A stretch of DNA of 64,000 bases from Virgibacillus sp. NKC19-3 (lineage in GTDB: Bacteria; Bacillota; Bacilli; Bacillales; Amphibacillaceae), in the NCBI RefSeq assembly GCF_019837165.1, contig NZ_JAGYHC010000001.1:3286001-3350000 (forward strand), written 5' to 3'. Positions 56,493 to 64,000 of the stretch are shown piece after piece. The translations under genes and the position numbers were made by a program. The notes below the pieces were generated by a model. That model saw nothing but the letters and a program-made list of their open reading frames with translations, had not been told where the DNA came from and did no database searches. The first letter of the stretch is position 1. Each line of letters starts with the position of its first letter.

Positions 56493-56727
56493 CCAATAAT
56501 GATAGAATATTATTGTTTCGTAAACGAATATATGAAATTTGTATAAAGTTTTCTTCACTCCTCCTCCTAAAACTCCAAAACACAGTGGCTCTTTGTGTAT
56601 GACAAGCATGCACTAAGTATATGGCTATCTAGAACGTAAAGTGGTAAAATTATATTATTAAAATGCCTTACAAAATGATAGATTTATGGATAGATAATTC
56701 CATTAATTCCTTGTTTTTAAATTATAG

Positions 56728-56756
56728 TTGACTTTTAACTCGAAACAAGTTAGTAT
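56728..56756 (+). promoter_or_regulatory. Sigma-A promoter of the DDAH/TRAP operon
   Basis: TTGACT (56728-56733) and TAGTAT (56751-56756) are 17 nt apart. The second GntR operator overlaps the -10. A leader of about 210 nt precedes the first gene. Confidence 0.6.
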
Positions 56757-56767
56757 ACAGTATACCA
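56751..56767. promoter_or_regulatory. GntR operator 2 (DDAH/TRAP operon)
   Basis: GTATAC-A-GTATAC (56753-56765) repeats the core of operator 1, with TA and CA flanks, and covers the -10 of the operon promoter. Confidence 0.75.
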
Positions 56768-56821
56768 TAATGAAGATAAAGAGATAGGGGGTACATATAA
56801 TTATTAATTAAATTTCAGAAA

Positions 56822-56835
56822 TGAAAGCGTTAACT
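56822..56835 (+). promoter_or_regulatory. cre (CcpA) site of the DDAH/TRAP operon
   Basis: TGAAAGCGTTAACT fits TGWAANCGNTNWCA at 13 of 14 positions. It lies about 60 nt past the predicted start of transcription, a roadblock position. Confidence 0.65.
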
Positions 56836-56975
56836 CTTATGAAAATACCTTTTAACAATAGGGACTGAAGAAAAATAATCAGTTTATGAACTGTTATTTA
56901 CGTCAAGGTTCAAAAGGATGGTTTAGTTTCATGAAACCGAAAGAAAAAACATTAAACAGGCAGGAGGAATAGAAA

Positions 56976-57737
56976 ATGTTCAAAAATGCTATTGTAAAAA
57001 AACCAGGTGAAAGTTACATTAATGGCTTAACTACAAGTGACTTAGGTTCTCCAGACTATGATCTATTATTACAACAACATGAAGCTTATATAAAGGCATT
57101 AGAAAAGTGTGACGTTACCATTACAGATTTACCAGCAAATGAGGAATTTCCTGACTCTACATTTGTCGAAGATACAGCAGTATTAACGAAAGAATTTGCA
57201 ATTATTTGTAATCCAGGGGCATCATCACGAAATAGAGAAACTGAAGAAATGGTACCTGTATTGAAGAATTTTTATAGTTTGTTTCACTATATTCAAGCAC
57301 CCGGGTATGTTGATGGTGGAGATGTTTTACAAATTGATAATAAATTCTATATTGGTTTATCTGATCGTACCAATCGTCATGGCGCAGAACAATTTAAAGC
57401 AATTGTGGAGCAGTATCAATATGAAGCAGTTATTGTTCAATTAGAAGAGTTCTTTCATTTAAAAACAGGTATTGCTTATATAGGAAATGATACCGTTGTT
57501 GTTGGGGGAGAATTTATCGATCACCCATTATTCAACGGCTATAAAAAAATAATCGTGCCAAAAGAGGAAGAGTATGCATCTAACTGTATTCGCGTTAATG
57601 ACTACGTTATTATGCCAGAAGATTTTACGACTACAATCTCTAAAGTTGAAAATGCAGGCTTTAATGTAATTGAGGTGCCAATGTCTGAGTTTCAAAAGCA
57701 TGATGGTGGCTTAAGTTGTTTATCGTTACGATTCTAA
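56976..57737 (+). CDS. Dimethylargininase-like (DDAH-family) amidinohydrolase
   Basis: A 253-residue protein of the arginine-modifying fold. The order of DSTFVEDTAVL (acidic pair near residue 64), GYVDGGDVLQI near 110, FFHLKTGIAYI with the catalytic histidine near 160, and the C-terminal cysteine in DGGLSCLSLRF (about residue 249) matches DDAH. Such enzymes turn methylated arginines, arginine or other guanidino compounds into citrulline-type ureas. CAGGAGGAA precedes the ATG. It heads the operon with a TRAP transporter, so the imported carboxylate probably carries a guanidino group. Confidence 0.85.
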   Translation: MFKNAIVKKPGESYINGLTTSDLGSPDYDLLLQQHEAYIKALEKCDVTITDLPANEEFPDSTFVEDTAVLTKEFAIICNPGASSRNRETEEMVPVLKNFYSLFHYIQAPGYVDGGDVLQIDNKFYIGLSDRTNRHGAEQFKAIVEQYQYEAVIVQLEEFFHLKTGIAYIGNDTVVVGGEFIDHPLFNGYKKIIVPKEEEYASNCIRVNDYVIMPEDFTTTISKVENAGFNVIEVPMSEFQKHDGGLSCLSLRF

Positions 57738-57761
57738 CATAAATAAAAAGGGTGAACCAAG

Positions 57762-58784
57762 ATGAGAAAAAATATCTTTCTATTATGCTTTCTATCTCTT
57801 ATGGTTCTGTTAGTGTCATGTTCTGCTAGTGATAGTAGTGGGGAGGTATCAACAGACGAAGCAGAATTTGTATTACGTTTACCACATATTGTGTCAACTG
57901 ATAACCCAGCGCATATTGCAGCATTGGATTTTCAAGAAGAAGTTGAGGAAGAATCTGATGGAAGGATAGAAGTACAGATTTTTCCGAATGGGGAACTATA
58001 TGATTCCGATCGTGAATTAATTGAAGCGTTACAACTCAATAATATTGAGATAAGTTTAGTTGGAGCTCCTTCTTTAGGTAATTTTGATGAGCGTTTTTAT
58101 GTGCTTGATTTGCCATTTTTATTTGAGGATCGGGAAGCCCCTAGACAAGCATTAGCAGGAGAATTGGGCGAAGAACTATCCAATGGTCTTGAGGACATAA
58201 ATTTAAAGGTACTTGGATATGGCTACGATGGTTTTCGCCATGTATTAAATAGTCAACATCCAATAGAAACACTTGAAGACATGAATGGGTTACAACTTCG
58301 AGTTCAAGAATCTGAAATACAAGAAGAAATGTTTAATGCTCTTGGTGCAAATGCTTCTCCACTAGCATATGGAGAACTATATAGTGCACTTCAGCAAAAT
58401 GTTTATGATGGAATGGACAGCCCATTGGGATTGGTAGATTCCGGATTATTTTATGAAGTTCAAGATTATTTATCATTAACTTACCATCAATATTCTGGTC
58501 TTATCTTTCTAATGAGTCAAGAGCGCTTTAATCAACTTCCAGAAGATTTACAAGATATAGTTGTCACTGCAGCGGCGGATATGGAAGATAATTATTATGA
58601 TTTGGTCGATGAAGCGGAAGATACAATACGACAAGAAATGGAAGATGATAATTTAATTGAAATCAATGAGATCAGTAAGGGAGAACGTCAAAGACTTATA
58701 GAAGCAGTTCAACCAGTTTACGATCAGTTTGCTGAAATTGTTGGTGAGGATTTGGTTGATATGGCAAAAAATACTGATGAGTAA
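57762..58784 (+). CDS. TRAP transporter solute-binding lipoprotein (DctP family)
   Basis: A 340-residue lipoprotein (LVSCSAS lipobox near residue 17-20) with LRLPHIVSTDNPAHIAALDF, NNIEISLVGAPSLGNFDERF and the ligand arginine in GLQLRVQESEIQ, then YDGMDSPLGLV. It lies 24 nt after the DDAH gene. Binding of a guanidino-acid is an inference from the neighbour. Confidence 0.9.
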   Translation: MRKNIFLLCFLSLMVLLVSCSASDSSGEVSTDEAEFVLRLPHIVSTDNPAHIAALDFQEEVEEESDGRIEVQIFPNGELYDSDRELIEALQLNNIEISLVGAPSLGNFDERFYVLDLPFLFEDREAPRQALAGELGEELSNGLEDINLKVLGYGYDGFRHVLNSQHPIETLEDMNGLQLRVQESEIQEEMFNALGANASPLAYGELYSALQQNVYDGMDSPLGLVDSGLFYEVQDYLSLTYHQYSGLIFLMSQERFNQLPEDLQDIVVTAAADMEDNYYDLVDEAEDTIRQEMEDDNLIEINEISKGERQRLIEAVQPVYDQFAEIVGEDLVDMAKNTDE

Positions 58785-58841
58785 GTATTTTCAGTGGAAG
58801 CATTTGCATTCCTTTTCAACAATCCATGAGGAGGCAAGGCA

Positions 58842-59327
58842 TTGAAACTTAAGAAATTAATTGATGTTGAAATTGAAAAATGGCTATTGATCATTAGCTT
58901 TATTTTTCTCATATTATTGGTACTCGTCCAAGTGCTTGCACGATATATTTTTAGTGTTCCAGTTGGTTGGAATGCTGAATTATCCAGGTATTTATTAATC
59001 TGGATTACTTGGATTAGTGCAAGCTATGCCATTAGAATGCGAGAACATATCCGAATTACATTATTGGTGGACAGGTTTTCGCCAAAAGGCAAGAAAATAA
59101 CGGAACTGTTTGTCATTTTTGTTTGGTCGGCATTTGCCTTTGCAATGGCTTTTGTCGGAACAGAAGTTGTGTTATCAACGCAAATGCTTGGTCAACAAAC
59201 GTCCAGTTTGGGGATTCCGATGTGGATTGTCTATATAATCATTCCACTTAGTGGGGTTTTGATGATAATTCGATTGGTACAGCAAGTTTATTTTATCATT
59301 AAAGATAAAGTAGAACTAACAAATTAA
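58842..59327 (+). CDS. TRAP transporter small permease (DctQ-like)
   Basis: A 161-residue four-helix protein with VGWNAELSRYLLIWITWISASYAIRMREHIRITLLV around residue 40-75. The TTG start at 58842 has GAGGAGG about seven bases upstream. Confidence 0.9.
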   Translation: MKLKKLIDVEIEKWLLIISFIFLILLVLVQVLARYIFSVPVGWNAELSRYLLIWITWISASYAIRMREHIRITLLVDRFSPKGKKITELFVIFVWSAFAFAMAFVGTEVVLSTQMLGQQTSSLGIPMWIVYIIIPLSGVLMIIRLVQQVYFIIKDKVELTN

Positions 59328-59354
59328 CCTTAATCTATTAAGGAGTAGTTATAA

Positions 59355-60632
59355 ATGACTATGTTACTTTTATTTGGAAGTCTCCTAATACTTATATTGT
59401 TAAGTGTACCAATTGGTATAGCAATTGGGATCGCTTCAATGCTTACTATATTAGTATCTGACACGATTAATATGACTATGCTTATTACAAGATTATTTAG
59501 CTCTTTAGATTCATTTCCTCTACTTGCGATTCCATTTTTTATGTTTGCGGGTTTGTTAATGGGAAGGGGAGGTATATCAAAGCGAATATTAACCTTGGCT
59601 AATCAACTTGTAGGGTGGATGGTTGGTGGTCTTGCTATGGTAACCATCGTTGCCTGTACATTTTTTGCAGCATTATCTGGTTCTGGGCCGGCAACTGTTG
59701 CAGCCATTGGATCATTTATGATTCCTGAGATGAAAAAGAAACAATATGATCCTGGTTTTGCTTCTGCTTTGACTGCAGCTGCAGGAAGTATCGGTGTTTT
59801 AATTCCACCAAGTATTCCGCTCATCTTATATGGTGTAATTAGTGGAACTTCCATTGGAGAATTATTTAAGGCGGGGATTTTACCGGGATTATTAATTGGT
59901 GTCGTATTAATGGTTTTTTCATATATTGCAATTAAAAAAGATGGAACTATAGTGACTGAGAAGACCGATTATTCATTTAAAACACTACTAAGATCAATAT
60001 ATGATGCGAAATGGGCTTTGTTGGCACCTGTTATTATAATAGGTGGAATATACGGAGGGTTTTTTACCCCTACGGAAGCTGCAGTCATTGCAATCGTTTA
60101 TGCATTTCTTATTGGAACATTTGTACATAAAGACTTAAAGTGGCAAGAAATTAATGAAAGTTTGACCGAAACAATTCATTTAACGGGGGCAACGATGTAT
60201 ATGATAGGTACATCGATTGCATTTGCCTATTTGCTTTCAACTGAGCAAATTCCTATGAAAATTGCCAACATGATTACATCTCTTACATCCAATGAGATTA
60301 TTATTATATTACTAATTAATTTATTTTTATTACTTGTTGGTGCATTTGTGGATACGATACCAGCTTTGGCAATGCTAACACCGATATTATTACCAATTAC
60401 AACTGCAATTGGCGTAGATCCAATTCATTTTGGTGTCATTATGGTTATGAACTTAGCACTTGGTTTTATTACACCGCCATTTGGTGTTAATTTATATATA
60501 GCATCGTCGGTTGGACAAACCCCTATTGAGAAAATGTTTAAGTCAATGGTACCAATTATTCTATTTATGATTGCAGCGTTATTAATTGTAACATACGTCC
60601 CAACCATATCACTTTTATTTACTAATGAATAA
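59355..60632 (+). CDS. TRAP transporter large permease (DctM-like)
   Basis: A 425-residue permease: SVPIGIAIGIASML near residue 17, an AALSGSGPATVAAIGSFMIP stretch, a GVLIPPSIPLILYG loop and GFITPPFGVNLYIASSVG near the end. AAGGAGTAG lies upstream. It completes the third TRAP system of the window. Confidence 0.93.
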   Translation: MTMLLLFGSLLILILLSVPIGIAIGIASMLTILVSDTINMTMLITRLFSSLDSFPLLAIPFFMFAGLLMGRGGISKRILTLANQLVGWMVGGLAMVTIVACTFFAALSGSGPATVAAIGSFMIPEMKKKQYDPGFASALTAAAGSIGVLIPPSIPLILYGVISGTSIGELFKAGILPGLLIGVVLMVFSYIAIKKDGTIVTEKTDYSFKTLLRSIYDAKWALLAPVIIIGGIYGGFFTPTEAAVIAIVYAFLIGTFVHKDLKWQEINESLTETIHLTGATMYMIGTSIAFAYLLSTEQIPMKIANMITSLTSNEIIIILLINLFLLLVGAFVDTIPALAMLTPILLPITTAIGVDPIHFGVIMVMNLALGFITPPFGVNLYIASSVGQTPIEKMFKSMVPIILFMIAALLIVTYVPTISLLFTNE

Positions 60633-60648
60633 GAAAGGATAGATAGAA

Positions 60649-61812
60649 ATGAGACATTTATTAAACAAAAATGTACGAAATATTGAAATGTCTGGTATAC
60701 GTAAAGTTTCTAATAAGGTAGATCGCTCTCCTGATGTGATTAACTTAACTTTTGGCCAACCCAATTTTGATACACCTGAATATATTAAAGAAGCTGGCAT
60801 TCAAGCAATTAAAGATGGACATACCGGATACACTGAAACAGCAGGTTTACTGGAATTAAGAGAAGCAGCTTGTCATTATATGAATCGGCAATATAATCTA
60901 ACTTTTGACCCAAATGAAGAAGTTCTTGTAACAGTAGGTGCAAGTGAAGCTTTAGATATTACCTTCCGTACAATATTAAATGAAGGTTCGGAAGTAATCA
61001 TTCCAACTCCAGCGTATCCTGGATATGAACCATTAGTGCAAATGTGCAATGGAGTATCTGTTTATGTAGATACGACAAGCAATGAATTTAAACTAACAGC
61101 TAACCTTATTGAAAAGCATTTAACAGATAAAACCAGAGCTATTGTCTTACCTTATCCTAATAACCCAATGGGATCATTATTAACAAAATCTGAAATAAGG
61201 GATATTGCTGATCTTCTGGCAGGAAAAGAAATATTTATTGTTGCGGACGAAATATATAGTGAATTAAACTTTGAGGAAGATCATATGTCGATTGGGGAAA
61301 TTGATAAAGTTAAGAATCAATCCATCATTATAAATGGATTATCTAAATCACTTGCTATGACAGGTTGGAGAATCGGGTTTGCTTTTGCACCAAACTATTT
61401 AATTGAAGAATTTAATAAAATCAAATCATTTAATACCATATGTGCTCCATCCATAAGTCAATATGCTTCAGTTATAGCATTAAAAAGTGAAAAAAATAAT
61501 GACGAAGTATTGAGGATGAAAATTGACTATAAAAAAAGAAGAGATTATGTGTATAACCGTATTGTAAAAATGGGATTAGAAGTTATCCCACCTAATGGGG
61601 CATTTTATATCTTTCCGTCGATAAAAAAGACAGGTCTTTCCTCTACAGAATTTATGGATGGCCTTTTAGAAGAAGAAAATGTTGCGATCATACCGGGAAA
61701 TGCTTTTACTGAACATGGTGAAGGATTTATTCGGATTTCATATGCACAATCTTTTGATCAATTAGAAAAAGGATTGGATGGCATCGAACGATTTGTTTCT
61801 AAAAAAATCTAA
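60649..61812 (+). CDS. Class I/II PLP-dependent aminotransferase (PatA-like)
   Basis: A 387-residue fold-type I aminotransferase: LTFGQPNFDTPEYIKEAG near residue 33, VTVGASEALDI near 90, YPNNPMGSLLTKSEI near 168, VADEIYSEL near 195 and the PLP lysine in NGLSKSLAMTGWRIGFAF near 225. It shifts amino groups between an amino acid and a keto acid. It follows dctM by 16 nt. With the next gene, a 2-hydroxyacid dehydrogenase, it could interconvert amino, keto and hydroxy forms of a guanidino-acid. Confidence 0.9.
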   Translation: MRHLLNKNVRNIEMSGIRKVSNKVDRSPDVINLTFGQPNFDTPEYIKEAGIQAIKDGHTGYTETAGLLELREAACHYMNRQYNLTFDPNEEVLVTVGASEALDITFRTILNEGSEVIIPTPAYPGYEPLVQMCNGVSVYVDTTSNEFKLTANLIEKHLTDKTRAIVLPYPNNPMGSLLTKSEIRDIADLLAGKEIFIVADEIYSELNFEEDHMSIGEIDKVKNQSIIINGLSKSLAMTGWRIGFAFAPNYLIEEFNKIKSFNTICAPSISQYASVIALKSEKNNDEVLRMKIDYKKRRDYVYNRIVKMGLEVIPPNGAFYIFPSIKKTGLSSTEFMDGLLEEENVAIIPGNAFTEHGEGFIRISYAQSFDQLEKGLDGIERFVSKKI

Positions 61813-61890
61813 ATTATAGGAAGAGAATTATATGAAACCTATGTAACATACTCCGAAATCTATATTTACTGAACAAAGGTGGAAAGATAA

Positions 61891-62856
61891 ATGGAATCAT
61901 TAAGTTGTAAAAAAGTATGGTTACTTGATGGTGCTGGATTAGACCATTCAAAAGAGATTGAACATTATGAGGCTAATAATATTGACTATCTTATTTCAAC
62001 TAAAGAGAGTATGAATGAAGATTTCTATAGTTTTGGAAGAGATGCTGATGTTCTTGTGGCAGAAGCGAGTATTTTAATAGACGAAAAACTTATCAATCAA
62101 CTTTCTTCATGTAAAGGGATTGTGTCATTCGGTACTGGATATAATCATATAAATATTCGAGCAGCTCAGAAAAGAAATATTGTTGTTTGTCATTTAAACT
62201 ATTGTAGTGAAGAAGTGGCCGATCATACATTATCGCTTATTCTCATGTTACTTCGTAGATTATCTGCTTATGATAAAAATCTTAAATCGGGAATTTGGAA
62301 TTCAATAAGTGCAAAGCCAATTCATCGTTTTCGCAATGTAACAATTGGATTATTAGGATTTGGAAAAATTGCGCAGAAGGTGGCAACCCGGCTTCTTCCT
62401 TTTGGTTTTAAAATTATAGTTCATGATGAATATGTAGACCAAAGCTTATTTCAAAAACATGGTGTAACACCCGTGTCGTTAGACAAATTATTACAACAAT
62501 CAAATGTCCTTAGCCTGCATGTTCCATTAACAAAAGAAACAAGTAATTTATTGAATAAGGAAAACATGAGAACTTTGCCGGAGAATGCAATAATTGTAAA
62601 TACTTGCCGTGGAGGAATTATTGACGAGGATGCTCTTGTTCAATTAATAAAAGAGGAACATCTTTCTGGAGCAGGTTTGGATGTTTTCCTTTCCGAACCC
62701 CCAGATATGACACAGGAACTATTTTTAATGGATGAAATCATATTAACTCCACATGCTGGGTACTATTCTTTGGAATCCATCGAGGAAATGCAAACACAAA
62801 GTGCAGATAGTGCCATCAAAATTATGAAAAATGAAAAACCGGCTTATACAGTTTAA
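61891..62856 (+). CDS. D-2-hydroxyacid dehydrogenase
   Basis: A 321-residue NAD-dependent dehydrogenase of the D-isomer family: GTGYNHINIRAAQKRNIVVC near residue 88, the Rossmann motif IGLLGFGKIAQKVATRL near 152, VNTCRGGIIDEDALV with the arginine near 245, a catalytic glutamate in LDVFLSEPP, and the histidine in ILTPHAGYYSLES near 290. It oxidises or reduces a D-2-hydroxyacid. It is the last gene of the operon. Confidence 0.9.
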   Translation: MESLSCKKVWLLDGAGLDHSKEIEHYEANNIDYLISTKESMNEDFYSFGRDADVLVAEASILIDEKLINQLSSCKGIVSFGTGYNHINIRAAQKRNIVVCHLNYCSEEVADHTLSLILMLLRRLSAYDKNLKSGIWNSISAKPIHRFRNVTIGLLGFGKIAQKVATRLLPFGFKIIVHDEYVDQSLFQKHGVTPVSLDKLLQQSNVLSLHVPLTKETSNLLNKENMRTLPENAIIVNTCRGGIIDEDALVQLIKEEHLSGAGLDVFLSEPPDMTQELFLMDEIILTPHAGYYSLESIEEMQTQSADSAIKIMKNEKPAYTV

Positions 62857-62954
62857 TGTATTCATACAAACATGGATGAATCATAACGGAAGCAGCCACC
62901 TGGATGAACATGCTCCCTAGGAAAAATTAAACAATTAAACGTTTGCAAAATCTG

Positions 62955-62981
62955 TTGGTATTAGGCATGGCCTAATACCAA
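62955..62981 (+). terminator. Hairpin after the DDAH/TRAP operon
   Basis: TTGGTATTAGG and CCTAATACCAA pair perfectly around CATGG. No T-run follows, so it is a hairpin at a terminator position rather than a proven terminator. Confidence 0.4.
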
Positions 62982-63012
62982 TAGATTACAGAAAAAATTT
63001 ATATATGGTTAG

Positions 63013-63204
63013 TCAAAGAGTGTTGTATTTATATGACATAAACTCTGTAGGTTTATCACCTTCGAGTTTAGTTACTACTCCATTACCACCAACATTTGTA
63101 TGAACTTTATGTCCTAAATTATCATGAAAAGATAATTCAGGATTTTGATGAAGATAACGTCTAATTTCTATAATCTCGGGGCTGTCGTATAAATATTCCC
63201 ACAC
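63013..63204 (-). pseudogene. N-terminal fragment of an M20-family amidohydrolase
   Basis: The GTG at 63204 directly follows the stop of the AraC-type gene. The 63 residues read PEIIEIRRYLHQNPELSFHD and then jump to GHKVHTNVGGNGVVTKLEGDKP. In intact M20 amidohydrolases about a dozen more residues lie between these parts, and the metal-binding domain that should follow is missing. The gene has lost an internal piece and its C-terminus. Confidence 0.7.
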
Positions 63205-64000
63205 TTACTCAAAATAAAGTTTCGGACTCTTTCCCTTTCTTTTTTTAAAAATCTTACTAAACTGAGCATAGTTCGGATAACCTACCATGTCCGCCACGAT
63301 CTTCAATGGGAGCTTTTTCTCATGAATAATCTCAATCGCCCGGTTTAAACGGAAATCAATCAAATAATCCGTAAAGCTTACACCCACTTTTTCCTTAAAT
63401 AATGTACTTAAGTAAGATCGTGATACGTTCAATATTTCAGTCAAATCATTCAGCGAGATATCCTCCCCATAATGCAAGCTAATATATTTTTGGATAAAAT
63501 CAATATAATCCTCTTGCGTATGGACCCCATTAATTATTTTTTGAATCAGTTCATTATGTTTTACATCATTTGTCGTTTTAAACGATTGCGTGACCTCTGC
63601 GATCAATTGCTCAGCAGGAATTCGCTCAATGGCTGATCCGCCAATATATCCGTCAACCATCGTCCGATCATAGATGAACTGTACATCTTGGGGTTGGTTA
63701 AGCGGCCCACCGTACACCATCGTGATAACGTACGGATTCCGTGACTTGCACATTTGTGATATTTCCATAACAGTCCGTTTTGCCCATTGCAGGGACTTTA
63801 TCTGTTTTCCACCTAACACGCCGCCAGTCGTCAATCCAAGATGAATGCATATGACATCCGCTCCGGCATCCAGCATATCAATAGCCTGCTGTTCGTTAAA
63901 TACAAATGCAACAGTGAAAAGCCCTTCCTTATTCGCCAATCGAATGGCTTCTACTTCCATTGCATAGGTAATTCCTTCTTCTTCCAAAGCTTCACGAAAC
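63205..64000 (-). CDS. PEP-hydrolase-like TIM barrel fused to AraC DNA-binding domain, N-terminus beyond window
   Basis: The frame is open to the right edge (FREALEEEGITYAMEVEAIRLAN at the edge), so the true start lies outside. The first part, with VICIHLGLTTGG and VYGGPLNQPQDVQFI near the visible residue 75-105, matches the PEP-hydrolase-like TIM-barrel family. About residues 165-265 form an AraC-type helix-turn-helix domain (SLNDLTEILNVSRSYLSTLFKEKVG, then LKIVADMVGYPNYAQFSKIFKKRKGKSP). The barrel probably binds a small acid that controls DNA binding. Its target genes lie outside the window or are the eroded M20 gene behind it. Confidence 0.85.
   Translation of the reverse strand, partial: FREALEEEGITYAMEVEAIRLANKEGLFTVAFVFNEQQAIDMLDAGADVICIHLGLTTGGVLGGKQIKSLQWAKRTVMEISQMCKSRNPYVITMVYGGPLNQPQDVQFIYDRTMVDGYIGGSAIERIPAEQLIAEVTQSFKTTNDVKHNELIQKIINGVHTQEDYIDFIQKYISLHYGEDISLNDLTEILNVSRSYLSTLFKEKVGVSFTDYLIDFRLNRAIEIIHEKKLPLKIVADMVGYPNYAQFSKIFKKRKGKSPKLYFE

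Overview
The window comes from a low-GC Gram-positive chromosome of the Bacillaceae type, most like salt-tolerant genera such as Oceanobacillus, Virgibacillus or Lentibacillus. The reasons are the AT-rich sequence, strong AGGAGG-type ribosome binding sites with frequent TTG and GTG starts, Bacillus-like CcpA (cre) sites, RocB/RocD homologues, and an unusual density of TRAP and sodium-symporter systems. No rRNA, tRNA, CRISPR array, complete insertion sequence or prophage was seen. The genus is an inference.

Almost the whole window is catabolic and transport cargo arranged as separate, locally regulated operons. (1) 1-3068, minus strand: a GATase1-like protein, a phosphotriesterase-family hydrolase and a NupC-type transporter cut by the window edge. 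They face a frameshifted sodium symporter and a prolyl-aminopeptidase-like hydrolase (3623-6130). (2) 6288-12782, minus strand: a seven-gene operon of acid-sugar kinase, GntR regulator, MDR dehydrogenase, TRAP transporter and class II aldolase. It is probably a four-carbon acid-sugar (tetronate) pathway, with a readable promoter, a cre site and a perfect 42-nt palindrome at its head. (3) 13263-19986, minus strand: NanE, a lactose-family PTS (IIA, IIB, IIC), a HAD phosphatase, a DUF4127 protein, a PP2C-like phosphatase and a truncated ROK kinase, facing an RpiR-type regulator (20314-21156). The role of DUF4127 and PP2C in this amino-sugar operon is not something I can explain; it is the best candidate for undescribed biology here.

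(4) 21462-30112: degraded fragments, a gluconate-2-dehydrogenase subunit 3/GMC pair (the GMC gene frameshifted in a G-run), a SCO lipoprotein, an MFS transporter and two lipoproteins. (5) 30532-35265: a beta-glucoside PTS IIBCA and a second, intact subunit 3/GMC pair. (6) 36112-39704: an amidohydrolase and a sodium symporter facing an XRE regulator, followed by a compact MITE-like element. (7) 40106-46293, minus strand: TRAP transporter, acyl-CoA dehydrogenase, CoA transferase and IclR regulator, facing a PucR regulator (46606-48165). A histidinol-dehydrogenase-like gene with an APC permease comes next.

(8) 51454-51666 holds a nested stem-loop followed by a terminator, probably a small RNA. 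An aldo/keto reductase follows. (9) 52777-62856: ornithine aminotransferase, RocB-like peptidase and GntR regulator on the minus strand, facing a DDAH-type amidinohydrolase, a third TRAP transporter, an aminotransferase and a D-2-hydroxyacid dehydrogenase. Twin GTATAC-N-GTATAC operators tie the two halves together, and the likely substrate is a guanidino or arginine-like carboxylate. (10) The window ends in a truncated M20 peptidase remnant and a PEP-hydrolase-like TIM barrel fused to an AraC DNA-binding domain, cut by the window edge.
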